From an uncultured SAR86 cluster bacterium (GTDB taxonomy: Bacteria; Pseudomonadota; Gammaproteobacteria; Magnimaribacterales; D2472), in the NCBI GenBank assembly GCA_902608115.1, contig CACLMT010000004.1, positions 1 to 64,000 of the forward strand: DNA of 64,000 bases, in the 5' to 3' direction. The translations under genes and the position numbers were made by a program. The notes under the pieces were generated by a model, which worked only from the letters and a program-made list of their open reading frames with translations, made no database searches and had not been told where the DNA came from. Positions 30,045 through 39,223 of the stretch are shown one piece after another (the stretch's first letter is position 1; every line of letters begins with the position of its first letter).

Positions 30045-30914
30045 TTATTCTAATTCAACGACAATTTCATTATAAAATTTTTCCATTGCATCGATCTTTT
30101 CTTTTAATGGAGCCTCATTCATTACTCCATACAACATCCATGGATATGTTGTCATAGTTGTTACACCAAGATTTTTCATCTTAATAAAACCTTCTAAACT
30201 AAATGCATCCCAACAACTAAAACAGATATACTCAAAATTATTATTTTTAGTAAATTCCTGTCTTTTAATATTCACTCTTTCAATTAACTCTTTTAATTCA
30301 TCATAACTATGCATGTCAGAAATCCAACCATCATGTTTAGCTGCTCTGTTCAAAGCAGGTTCTGAAAATCCGCCCACATAAATAGGAATATCTTTAACGG
30401 GCGCAGGAAGCATCTCTAATTTATCAAATCTAAAGAATTCGCCTTGAAAATCAACCATCTTCCCAGTCCATAATAATTTCAAAACCTCTATCATCTCATC
30501 TGCTCTTACGCCTCTGCGTTTAAAATTTTGGCCTCCTGCTTCAAATTCTTCAGGCATCCAACCCATACCAATACCTAAATCAAACCTCCCATTAGAAAGA
30601 GCATCAAGCGTTGCAATCTCCTTTGCCACCCTCATAGGATTTCTAGCTGGTAAAACATAAACACTAGTATAAAAGCGAATGTTCTTAGTAACCCCAGCCA
30701 AAAAAGATAAGGCATTAATTGGATCAGGCCAATCAGTACCAGACTCCCATCTAACATTGCCATCTTCAGTATAGGGGTATCGAACAGAAAATCTCTCCGG
30801 ATGAATTAAATGATCTGATACAGCAAGAAAATTATATCCAATTTCATCTGCTGCTATTGCCAAAGATTCAATTTCATCTACTGGCAACATTGAGAGAGGT
30901 ATTGCAATTTTCAT
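30045..30914 (-). CDS. LLM-class flavin/F420-dependent oxidoreductase
   Basis: Luciferase-like TIM barrel: NFLAVSDHLIHP, ATLDALSNGRFDLGIGMGWMPEEF, IPIYVGGFSEPALNRAA. Confidence 0.9.
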   Translation of the reverse strand: MKIAIPLSMLPVDEIESLAIAADEIGYNFLAVSDHLIHPERFSVRYPYTEDGNVRWESGTDWPDPINALSFLAGVTKNIRFYTSVYVLPARNPMRVAKEIATLDALSNGRFDLGIGMGWMPEEFEAGGQNFKRRGVRADEMIEVLKLLWTGKMVDFQGEFFRFDKLEMLPAPVKDIPIYVGGFSEPALNRAAKHDGWISDMHSYDELKELIERVNIKRQEFTKNNNFEYICFSCWDAFSLEGFIKMKNLGVTTMTTYPWMLYGVMNEAPLKEKIDAMEKFYNEIVVELE

Positions 30915-32101
30915 ATACCTATAGCCCTACTTACAAACCAAAAAGTACCCATTGAAAAAACTACAACCCCCATAAGGTTATGTATTTTATAAAAAACTCT
31001 ATAATTAAAATTATTCTTAAAAATACCAAGAATACCTAGTAATAATAGGGCCACTGCCAATTGGCCTATTTCAACTCCGATATTAAAACTTAAAATAATT
31101 TGCCACAACTTATCCTGAGGAAGACCAACTTCTGCAATTGAAGAAGCAAATCCTAAGCCATGAATCAAACCAAAAAAAACAGTAATAAACAAGGGTAACC
31201 ATTTTGTTGGGTAATGGTTAGTTAAGCTTAAATATATAGTTAAAAATAATGCTAAGCCTAAAATTAATACTGGTTCAATAGTTCCAAAGACCGCCAAAGG
31301 AGATAGAGCTAAAATTGAAAAGAATAAATTTTTAAAAAGTTTATCAAATTCAAATACATGCTTAAAAAATTTTTCTATTGCCAGCAACAAAATTGAAAAA
31401 CCTATTAAGATTTCTACCATTTCTGTATGCACTCTCAAAACATTCATAGCACCTAATCCCAAAGTCAAACTATGTCCAATAGTAAAGCCTGTAATAGCAA
31501 TAATTAAGTAAGTACCTTTAAATAATAATAATAATCCCAGTAGAAAGGTTAAATGATCCCAACCGCTCAGAATATGCTCAATTCCAGAGCGTAAATATCC
31601 CCAGTAAGAATTTGACTCAGCGATTTGACCTTCAGGAGTATTAACAAACCAAACATCACGATTATTTGAAAACATAAATTCAGGAATTGTTTCACCGTTG
31701 ACTGATCCTCTTGCAATATGAGTATGTGTAATTCCAAAATCTTGAAACAAAGGAATCATGATTCTCTCTGGCATATAAGAGCATTCAAAGGACCAAAAAA
31801 ACTTCATCATACCCAAAGACAAATTCTCATTGATATCTACTGGATTTGTAAGCTTGCATGACTGACCAAGGTCTATAGAGTTATTTAAATAACTTACGAA
31901 ATCTTGAAGAGAGATAAAACGAGCTGTCGGATTTAATCTATTTAAAATATCCTGCTTTATAGTGCCAACCACCTGCACTGACATTCCATTGTCTTCTGAT
32001 AAAAAAGTAAACCTTGAATACGATTCACTGCGATTATGAGCTTCTAAAGAGAAAAAACAACTAGCCAATACGATGCAAGAAAAAAAAAATTTAAAGCTCA
32101 T
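30911..32101 (-). CDS. HupE/UreJ-like membrane protein with N-terminal periplasmic domain
   Basis: SGIEHILSGWDHLTFLLGLLLLF, FTIGHSLTLGL, FFGLIHGLGFAS, FNIGVEIGQLAV. Confidence 0.88.
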   Translation of the reverse strand: MSFKFFFSCIVLASCFFSLEAHNRSESYSRFTFLSEDNGMSVQVVGTIKQDILNRLNPTARFISLQDFVSYLNNSIDLGQSCKLTNPVDINENLSLGMMKFFWSFECSYMPERIMIPLFQDFGITHTHIARGSVNGETIPEFMFSNNRDVWFVNTPEGQIAESNSYWGYLRSGIEHILSGWDHLTFLLGLLLLFKGTYLIIAITGFTIGHSLTLGLGAMNVLRVHTEMVEILIGFSILLLAIEKFFKHVFEFDKLFKNLFFSILALSPLAVFGTIEPVLILGLALFLTIYLSLTNHYPTKWLPLFITVFFGLIHGLGFASSIAEVGLPQDKLWQIILSFNIGVEIGQLAVALLLLGILGIFKNNFNYRVFYKIHNLMGVVVFSMGTFWFVSRAIGI

Positions 32102-33395
32102 CTGCCTTAATCACGTCATACCAATTTCTAAGATCCATTAGATATTCATCTAGCATCTCCTCTCCCTTACTGCGGATAAACTCTGATTCAATTTCTTCAT
32201 AAAGCTCATCAAAAGTTGGGGTAGTTTGAATTAATTTCCTAACAACAATTAAAAGATGTATTTGATCATCTAGGTTAATTAAGTCGCTCACTTCACCCTC
32301 CTCTAACTTTAAAGCTTCTTGTGTGAGAAATGGGCCTATATATTCTCTTATCTTGATTGCTGGCAACAAAGTATTTGGTAATTTGATAACCTCAGGTTCT
32401 GCAAGTTCTTTTGCGCCTAAAGGATTGTCTGCAAGTAAAAAATCTCTTGCTAATTGTGCTTTGTCCTTGTTGGTACTAGAAAAACTTAATTTGAGAAGAT
32501 GGAGTTTGGGGCTAGGAGTGAAAAAACCTTTATTTTTATTAAAGAATTCCTCTAGATCCTGTTTTGAAAACCTTAAATCATTAGTTTCAGCAATGATTGA
32601 GCTAATCATTTTTTGAATGATAATACTTCTAATCTCAGAGTTATGTTCCAACATCCCTAAGTCAATTGCTCGTTGAATAAGCAATTCCTCATCTATCATT
32701 CTTTCAAGGATATTTTGAGGATCTGAATCGACAAGCCCCAGCTTTCGTGACTCTGCAATAGAGCTAAGGTATGACTCATATTTTGCTTTAGAGATTGCTC
32801 TTTCATCTATTTTAGCTATCCAATTTATCTGATCAAGATCAACTTCTTTAATAAAACTAAAGCCAACAATTCCAAGAGCTAAAGAAAAACCCAAAATCAA
32901 CAATGGATGAAAGGTAATAAATCTTTTTAAAGATTTAATTCCCTTTGCCTTTGGAGGGGTAAAAGTCATTTTTATATGATCAATGTCATCTTCAAGATAA
33001 ATCTCTCCTTGAGAAACAAACCCCAAATCTTCATAGAAACTTAATAAACGATATTGAGCTGAGAGAGTAATCTCTTGTTCAGGATATTTTCGAGCACTGA
33101 AATCCATAGCCTCTAAAGTAATAAGTTTTCCTATTCCCTGTCCTCTAATTTTTTCTATCGTAATCACCCTACCAATTGACGGACCTTGATACTGAATGCC
33201 CGGTTTAATTAAACGAAGGTATGCAACCAACTCATTATTTTGATAACCCAGCATATGATCACCATGCTCATCATTAAAATCTGCATCGATAAAGGGACAA
33301 TTTTGCTCTACAACAAAAACTTGTTGCCGCAAATGCATTATGGAATATAGTTCCTGCTTAGATAAAGCAGAAAATGATCTCCATTTTATTTTCAT
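32091..33395 (-). CDS. Fusion: ElaA-type GNAT acetyltransferase + TM anchor + PpiC/SurA-like peptidyl-prolyl isomerase
   Basis: Residues ~1-145 ElaA-like (LRQQVFVVEQNCPFIDADFNDEHGDHMLGYQNNELVAYLRLI...GRVITIEKIRGQGIGKLI); ~160-182 TM; ~210-434 SurA_N/rotamase-like (MIDEELLIQRAIDLGM...FFTPSPKLHLLKLSFSS...LPNTLLPAIKIREYIGPFLTQEALKLEEGEVSDLI). One uninterrupted frame. Confidence 0.85.
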   Translation of the reverse strand: MKIKWRSFSALSKQELYSIMHLRQQVFVVEQNCPFIDADFNDEHGDHMLGYQNNELVAYLRLIKPGIQYQGPSIGRVITIEKIRGQGIGKLITLEAMDFSARKYPEQEITLSAQYRLLSFYEDLGFVSQGEIYLEDDIDHIKMTFTPPKAKGIKSLKRFITFHPLLILGFSLALGIVGFSFIKEVDLDQINWIAKIDERAISKAKYESYLSSIAESRKLGLVDSDPQNILERMIDEELLIQRAIDLGMLEHNSEIRSIIIQKMISSIIAETNDLRFSKQDLEEFFNKNKGFFTPSPKLHLLKLSFSSTNKDKAQLARDFLLADNPLGAKELAEPEVIKLPNTLLPAIKIREYIGPFLTQEALKLEEGEVSDLINLDDQIHLLIVVRKLIQTTPTFDELYEEIESEFIRSKGEEMLDEYLMDLRNWYDVIKADEL

Positions 33396-33450
33396 ACCAT
33401 AACCCTATAAACGAATATAACTATTCAATGATTATATCTTCTTTATACCT

Positions 33451-33456
33451 TATAAT
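33451..33456 (+). promoter_or_regulatory. Candidate -10 element (TATAAT) upstream of gpx
   Basis: TATAAT about 25 nt before the ATG; no convincing -35. Confidence 0.3.
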
Positions 33457-33479
33457 TTGTTCAAATCTTAGGAGATCTT

Positions 33480-33959
33480 ATGGGCGAACTTTATGACATT
33501 AATGTTAAAGACAACAACTTAAATAATGTTGAAATGAGTGAATATAAGGGCAAAATATTACTTATAGTCAATGTTGCTAGCAAATGTGGTTTCACACCTC
33601 AATATAAAGATTTAGAAAGCCTCTATAAAAAATATAAAGATCAAGGCCTTGAAGTGCTTGGGTTTCCTTGCAACCAGTTTGGGGCACAAGAACCAGGCAG
33701 CAATGAAGAAATCCAATCTTTTTGTCACTTAAATTACAATGTTACTTTTAAGCTATTTGATAAAATTGATGTGAATGGTCCAAAAACTAGCCCTCTTTTT
33801 AAACACCTTAAGAATCAATCCCCTGGCATTTTAGGTACAGAAGGAATTAAATGGAATTTCACCAAGTTCCTAGTTAACAAGGATGGAGAAGTAGTAAAAA
33901 GATTCTCTCCTAAAGATACTGAAGCAGTAATTGAAGCCCAATTAGTCAAATCACTCTAA
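33480..33959 (+). CDS. Glutathione peroxidase (Cys type)
   Basis: NVASKCGFTPQYKDLESLY; LGFPCNQFGAQEPG; WNFTKFLV. Confidence 0.95.
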   Translation: MGELYDINVKDNNLNNVEMSEYKGKILLIVNVASKCGFTPQYKDLESLYKKYKDQGLEVLGFPCNQFGAQEPGSNEEIQSFCHLNYNVTFKLFDKIDVNGPKTSPLFKHLKNQSPGILGTEGIKWNFTKFLVNKDGEVVKRFSPKDTEAVIEAQLVKSL

Positions 33960-34394
33960 TTAGAGTTTCAGGCTCATCAATAAAGCATCTTCTTTTAATT
34001 TGCCACTATAATAATTTGCTCTTATAGCATCTTTAACAAATCCCATGCTTTCATAAAGCCTTATGGCTTTCTTGTTCGATACCCTAACCTCTAAAAATAG
34101 AATCTTTGCTCCAAGAGTCTTACTTTGAAAAGCAGTATGTTCTAACAAGTTCCTACCAAATCCCTTACCTTGATGCTCATGGAGTAATGCAATATTTAAT
34201 AAATGTGCTTCCGGGACAATGAGTGAAAATATTGAAAATCCAATAACAGACCTCTTTAATTCCATTACATTTGAATAATTTCCTACCTCCATCGAAGAAA
34301 TAAATTGTTCCTTAGTCCAAGGGGTTTCATTGGTTGCCTGCTCGATGGCAATAATTGCAGAAATATCATCTAGGCTTGAAAGTCTAATGTTCAT
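33960..34394 (-). CDS. rimI: Ribosomal-protein-S18-alanine N-acetyltransferase
   Basis: GNAT with LLNIALLHEHQGKGFGRNLLEH...LEVRVSNKKAIRLYESMGF; start moved to ATG 34394 (MNIRLSSLDDISA). Confidence 0.85.
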   Translation of the reverse strand: MNIRLSSLDDISAIIAIEQATNETPWTKEQFISSMEVGNYSNVMELKRSVIGFSIFSLIVPEAHLLNIALLHEHQGKGFGRNLLEHTAFQSKTLGAKILFLEVRVSNKKAIRLYESMGFVKDAIRANYYSGKLKEDALLMSLKL

Positions 34395-34399
34395 TGCGT

Positions 34400-34852
34400 C
34401 TAATCTTTTTGAAAAGATTTTAATTTTGACCAAAGATTCTTTTTAAGCCCAGTATCTTTAATCATATCTAGCAAAGATGGAGATTGAATATAATCCATAT
34501 CAAATGAAAATCTTTCAACATTAAGAAATGCTATTGTTATTTTAAGGTCATTAGAGTTATCAACTTTTTTGCTTAATAATGTCTGTTTTCCTTGATGACA
34601 AACCAACTGACCTGTAAAAGATTCTCTTGAATTGCTAGCAATCGAATTAATGATGGCTTCAAGTAAGTTTTGTTCTTTTTGGTTATATTCTTCTACAGGA
34701 TTAGCATGAAGTGTTAGAATGTTGTCCTTTTGAAAGAAATGAACTGGCATTTCATGATCAAGTGTTAAGCCTTTGGCTTCTTTGTATAGTGGAATACCAA
34801 TTTTTGACAAAATATATTGGGATTTATTTGATAACATCACAAGTTTAATCAT
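34400..34852 (-). CDS. Candidate divergent DNA polymerase III psi subunit (HolD-like)
   Basis: Immediately upstream of rimI as in E. coli holD-rimI; N-term YILSKIGIPLYK and C-term SPSLLDMIKDTGLKKNLWSKLKSF resemble HolD (LQQLGITQW / SPALTDLRANPTARAALWQQI). Start at 34852 or 34837. Confidence 0.5.
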   Translation of the reverse strand: MIKLVMLSNKSQYILSKIGIPLYKEAKGLTLDHEMPVHFFQKDNILTLHANPVEEYNQKEQNLLEAIINSIASNSRESFTGQLVCHQGKQTLLSKKVDNSNDLKITIAFLNVERFSFDMDYIQSPSLLDMIKDTGLKKNLWSKLKSFQKD

Positions 34853-36521
34853 GAAAGATTTAATCAAAAAATACAAACCTTTTAAGCCCATTGCTATCAA
34901 GGATAGAAAATGGCCAAACAAGGTAATTAAATCAGCCCCTAAATGGTGCTCAGTAGACTTACGCGACGGAAATCAGGCTTTAATTGAACCAATGGGTCAT
35001 GAAAGAAAAAAAAGGATGTTCAAGTTGTTATGCGATCTTGGTTTTAAAGAAATTGAGGTTGGTTTCCCTTCAGCATCAAAAACTGATTTTGAATTTGTAA
35101 GATGGTTAATTGAAGAGAAGAAAATTCCATCAGATGTCACTATTCAAGTATTATCTCAAGCAAGAGATCATATTATTGAAAGAACTTTTGAATCATTAAA
35201 AGGTGTCTCTAAAGCTATAGTCCATTTTTATAACTCAACCTCAACTTTACAAAGAAAAGTTGTATTTAATCAAAACAAGGAAGGGATAAAAAAAATAGCA
35301 ACCGATGGTGCTAATCTTGTAAGAAAATTGGCCCTTGAAAATAAAGGAACTGACTGGATGTTTGAATATTCTCCTGAAAGTTTCACAGGCACAGAAGTTG
35401 ACTTTGCCGCAGATGTCTGTGACTCAGTAGTAGAAATTCTAAATGATGCTACATCTGAAAAAATTATTATTAATTTGCCAGCAACTGTTGAGATGTCCAC
35501 GCCTAATATCTATGGAGATCAAATAGAATGGATGAATAGTAACTTAATACAAAGAGACAATATTTCACTTTCTTTGCATCCTCACAACGATCGTGGAACA
35601 GCGGTTGCAGCCACAGAATTTGGATTGATGGCAGGAGCTGATAGAGTTGAAGGCACCTTATTTGGAAATGGAGAAAGAACAGGTAATGTAGACATAGTTA
35701 CTCTTGCCTTAAATTTACTAACTCAGGGAGTTGATCCAAAATTAGAATTTTCTGATATCAATGCCGTTATAAGAGAAGTTGAATACTGTAACCAGCTTCC
35801 TGTTCACCCTAGACACCCTTATGCTGGAGATCTTGTCTTCACTGCTTTTTCTGGATCTCATCAAGACGCTATAAAAAAGGGGTTGCATGCTTTATCAAAA
35901 TCAAATGAGCCTTTTTGGGAAGTGCCATATTTACCAATAGACCCTTCAGATCTTGGTAGATCATATGAAGCTGTAGTTAGAATAAATTCTCAATCAGGCA
36001 AAGGGGGTGTAGCTTTTATTCTAGAAAAAGATCATGGGGTTTCACTGCCAAGACGTCTTCAAATTAACTTAAGTGAAAAAATTCAAAAAGTTGCTGATAA
36101 AACTGGCAAGGAGGTCGTGTCATCAGAAATTTGGAAAATTTTTGAAAAAAATTACTTAGAAGTGCCAGGAAAATTTAAATTAAATAATTATTCCTTATCT
36201 TCAGTAGAAGATGATTCAGGCAATGCCTCAGATAAGATCAAAGTTACTCTTAACGTCGAAGACAAATTAGTCGATATGAAAGGATCTGGTGGTGGTCCTA
36301 TTGAAGCTTTTGTCTCTGCTGTAAATCAACATTTTAATGTGCAAATTGCTGTGTCTGATTATTATCAACATTCTGTGACTTCTGGTGCTGATGCAAAAGC
36401 AGCTGCATTTATAGAATTAACATCTAAAGCTAAAAATGAATGGGGAGCAGGAATAGACGGTAATACTGTTAAAGCATCTTTCCAAGCTATTATTTCAGGA
36501 ATAAATAAATTAATTACTTGA
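34851..36521 (+). CDS. leuA: 2-isopropylmalate synthase (long form)
   Basis: CSVDLRDGNQALIEPM; LHPHNDRGTAVAATE; GNGERTGNVD; C-terminal regulatory domain. Start moved to ATG 34851 (MKDLIKKYKPF). Confidence 0.94.
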   Translation: MKDLIKKYKPFKPIAIKDRKWPNKVIKSAPKWCSVDLRDGNQALIEPMGHERKKRMFKLLCDLGFKEIEVGFPSASKTDFEFVRWLIEEKKIPSDVTIQVLSQARDHIIERTFESLKGVSKAIVHFYNSTSTLQRKVVFNQNKEGIKKIATDGANLVRKLALENKGTDWMFEYSPESFTGTEVDFAADVCDSVVEILNDATSEKIIINLPATVEMSTPNIYGDQIEWMNSNLIQRDNISLSLHPHNDRGTAVAATEFGLMAGADRVEGTLFGNGERTGNVDIVTLALNLLTQGVDPKLEFSDINAVIREVEYCNQLPVHPRHPYAGDLVFTAFSGSHQDAIKKGLHALSKSNEPFWEVPYLPIDPSDLGRSYEAVVRINSQSGKGGVAFILEKDHGVSLPRRLQINLSEKIQKVADKTGKEVVSSEIWKIFEKNYLEVPGKFKLNNYSLSSVEDDSGNASDKIKVTLNVEDKLVDMKGSGGGPIEAFVSAVNQHFNVQIAVSDYYQHSVTSGADAKAAAFIELTSKAKNEWGAGIDGNTVKASFQAIISGINKLIT

Positions 36522-37287
36522 AGTTGGGTTCCCTTTTATCAAAGAAAGCTTTAACTCCCTCTAGATTTTCTTCATTACCAAAAATAGATAGTTGTGCTTC
36601 AGCTTCATCATTATATATTTCATCATAAGATTGAGTAATTGAGTCCCTCATAAGTTTCTTTGTATAAGCAAGCGCTTGAGGTGATCTTTTGGCTAGATAT
36701 TCTGCCCAATCTACTGTTGCCTTTTGAAGTTGATCTAATTCAACAACTTTATTAGCAATACCTAAATTTAAACATTCATCAGCTGATATTTTTTTTGCTT
36801 CAATTGCATATTCAAGAGCACGACTGTAACCAATAGCTCGAGTTAAAAGGAAGCTTAATCCGCCGTCTGGAACCAAAGCAATGTTACTAAAAACTGACAT
36901 AATGTATGCATCCTTTGCCATTATTCTTAAATCACATGCCATAGCAACTGCTGCTCCAATGCCAGCTGCAGCACCATTAATACTTCCAATAACAGGTTTT
37001 GGCATATCAATAATATTTTTTAAAAAAGGAAGATAGCCTCTTAACAAAGCATCCTTTGTATCCGTCCATGAAGACTCTCTCTCGCTTAAATCTGCACCAG
37101 CAGTAAAACCTCTCCCTTCACCAGTAATGACAACAACTCTTACTTGAAGATCATTTTTAAGCTTGTCAGTAACTTCGCCCATGTCCCAAATTAATTGCTC
37201 ATTAAATGCATTCATCATTTTTGGTCTATTTAATGTGATTGTTGCAACCTTATTATTGATATCTAATTTTATAGTTTCATAACTCAT
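36514..37287 (-). CDS. Enoyl-CoA hydratase/isomerase family protein
   Basis: Crotonase fold: AGADLSERES, GSINGAAAGIGAAVAMACDLRI. Confidence 0.92.
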   Translation of the reverse strand: MSYETIKLDINNKVATITLNRPKMMNAFNEQLIWDMGEVTDKLKNDLQVRVVVITGEGRGFTAGADLSERESSWTDTKDALLRGYLPFLKNIIDMPKPVIGSINGAAAGIGAAVAMACDLRIMAKDAYIMSVFSNIALVPDGGLSFLLTRAIGYSRALEYAIEAKKISADECLNLGIANKVVELDQLQKATVDWAEYLAKRSPQALAYTKKLMRDSITQSYDEIYNDEAEAQLSIFGNEENLEGVKAFFDKREPNFK

Positions 37288-37308
37288 ATCTTTCCTCCAG
37301 TTTGTTAA

Positions 37309-38274
37309 TTATTTCTTATTTAAGACCAATTGACCATTAACATATATTAAAACACCTCCATTTTGAGCTTGATCTGCTCTAGACCAATCCACGCAAGTTT
37401 TCAAAGAGGGCTTTGATCTAATAAATGCTTTCATGATTTCATTTAAAATTCTTTGATTAGGTGCAGCGATGTTATTATTTTTAATCCAATAACGCAGAAC
37501 CTCTGCACAAACTGGCTCATCTAAAGAAGTTAAAATTTGTCTTTCTAGTTTATTTTTTAACAAACTCTCGCCGAACCGATCAAAAAGTAATGACTCTATT
37601 AAGTAAACATACTGCGATGCAAATACTGATGTTTTTTGAATTTGTTGAGCAGCTTTCGGCCATCGATTCTGAACCAATTCTAGAACTTCATTACGAATAA
37701 AATTTCTATCCTGATCAGAATTAAAATTACTTTCATCTGAAATAAAATTGATGTTTTTATCCTTTAAATAAGCATTTAAGGTAGCTTTTGTGTAAGGTAG
37801 CAAAGGTCTAATAATTACTCCATCACCTAGCTTTCTTTTTTTAAGAGGGCCCTGCAAGCCATCTAATCCTGTTCCTCGAAACAATCTATATAATATTGTT
37901 TCTGCTACATCATCTGCATGATGAGCTAATAACAATTGATCTCCAGATTGCAGTCTATTAGCAAAAATTTTATATCGCTCTTGACGGGCTGCACTCTCTA
38001 AGCCAGATTTTTTTGAATCAATAGAAATTTTTTTACAATAAAGCCGTATATCTCTTTCTTTGCAGAAGTTTTTACAATGTTTCTCCCAGACCTCAGCTTC
38101 ATTATTTAATGAATGATTGATATGAATAGCAGATAAATTCCCTAATAAAATATTCTTTTGTTTTAATTCATAACAAAAGTGAAGTAAAGCTGAAGAGTCT
38201 CCACCCCCGCTATAGGCAATCACAGTATTTTTATTAGGATCAACCAAATTAACGAAAGTATTCGTAGAAATCAA
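37309..38274 (-). CDS. tilS: tRNA(Ile)-lysidine synthetase
   Basis: PP-loop AYSGGGDSSALLHF; HHADDVAETILYRLFRGTGLDGL; follows accA. Confidence 0.93.
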   Translation of the reverse strand: MISTNTFVNLVDPNKNTVIAYSGGGDSSALLHFCYELKQKNILLGNLSAIHINHSLNNEAEVWEKHCKNFCKERDIRLYCKKISIDSKKSGLESAARQERYKIFANRLQSGDQLLLAHHADDVAETILYRLFRGTGLDGLQGPLKKRKLGDGVIIRPLLPYTKATLNAYLKDKNINFISDESNFNSDQDRNFIRNEVLELVQNRWPKAAQQIQKTSVFASQYVYLIESLLFDRFGESLLKNKLERQILTSLDEPVCAEVLRYWIKNNNIAAPNQRILNEIMKAFIRSKPSLKTCVDWSRADQAQNGGVLIYVNGQLVLNKK

Positions 38275-38275
38275 A

Positions 38276-39220
38276 CTAGGCCCCTATTTTAAGAAGGCGT
38301 TGATATCGTCTTTCTATTAGCTCCTCATGGTTGATTTTTGAAAGCTCAGTCATATTTTTTAACAAAGATGTTTTAATATTTGCAGATGTTTCATCAAAGT
38401 CTTGATGAGCTCCTCCAATTGGCTCTGGAATGATTTCATCAACTATTCCGATCTTTTTTAAATCCAATGCTCCAACCTTCATTGCTTCAGCAGCATCTTC
38501 TGCCTTATCAGCCTCTCGCCAAACAATAGAAGCGCAAGCCTCAGGAGAAGCAACAGAATATGTCCCGTATTCCAAAATAGCGACATGGTCTCCAACTCCT
38601 AATGCTAAAGCACCACCTGAACCGCCCTCACCAGTTACAACTACAATAATCTGAGTTTTTAAACTTGACATTATTGCAAGATTTCTTGCAATTGCTTCAC
38701 TTTGACCTCGCTCTTCACCCTCTACTCCTGGATAAGCACCTGCTGTATCTATAAATGTAATTAATGGGAGTTCGAATTGTTCAGCAAGCTGCATCAACCT
38801 TTTAGCTTTACGATATCCTTCAGGTTGAGGCATACCAAAATTTCTTCTTACTTTTTCATCTGTTCCTCTGCCTTTCTCATGACCAATAACAACAACTGGA
38901 ATACCTTCAAGATTTGCTAAACCTCCAACCAATGATCCATCATCAGCAAATTGACGATCTCCATGCAATTCCTCAAATTCATCAAAAATTCTTTCTATGA
39001 AATCTAAGGTATGTGGTCTATTTGGGTGACGAGCTACTTGTACTTTTTGCCATGTAGATAATTTAGAGTAAATCTTTTTTCTTAATGCACTCTCTTCAAT
39101 CTTAAGCTTATTAATTTGAGGGAGAAGATCTGGATTTTCAACTGCAGCAACCCTAAGCGCATCAATCTTATCAGCAATTTCTGCAATCGGTTTTTCAAAA
39201 TCTAAAACACTAATACTCAT
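38276..39220 (-). CDS. accA: Acetyl-CoA carboxylase carboxyltransferase subunit alpha
   Basis: DFEKPIAEIADKIDAL; ARHPNRPHTLDFIERIF; DTAGAYPGVEGEERGQSEAIARNL. Confidence 0.97.
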   Translation of the reverse strand: MSISVLDFEKPIAEIADKIDALRVAAVENPDLLPQINKLKIEESALRKKIYSKLSTWQKVQVARHPNRPHTLDFIERIFDEFEELHGDRQFADDGSLVGGLANLEGIPVVVIGHEKGRGTDEKVRRNFGMPQPEGYRKAKRLMQLAEQFELPLITFIDTAGAYPGVEGEERGQSEAIARNLAIMSSLKTQIIVVVTGEGGSGGALALGVGDHVAILEYGTYSVASPEACASIVWREADKAEDAAEAMKVGALDLKKIGIVDEIIPEPIGGAHQDFDETSANIKTSLLKNMTELSKINHEELIERRYQRLLKIGA

Positions 39221-39223
39221 TTT

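Noticed and set aside
12000-33400. Accessory block considered as a genomic island or prophage
   Set aside because: No integrase, transposase, tRNA flank, direct repeats or phage genes seen; metabolic genes in native-looking operons
34773-34850. N-terminal extension of the leuA ORF (MASLYSGIPIFDKIYW...)
   Set aside because: Antisense to the holD-like gene; LeuA homology begins near MKDLIKKYKPF
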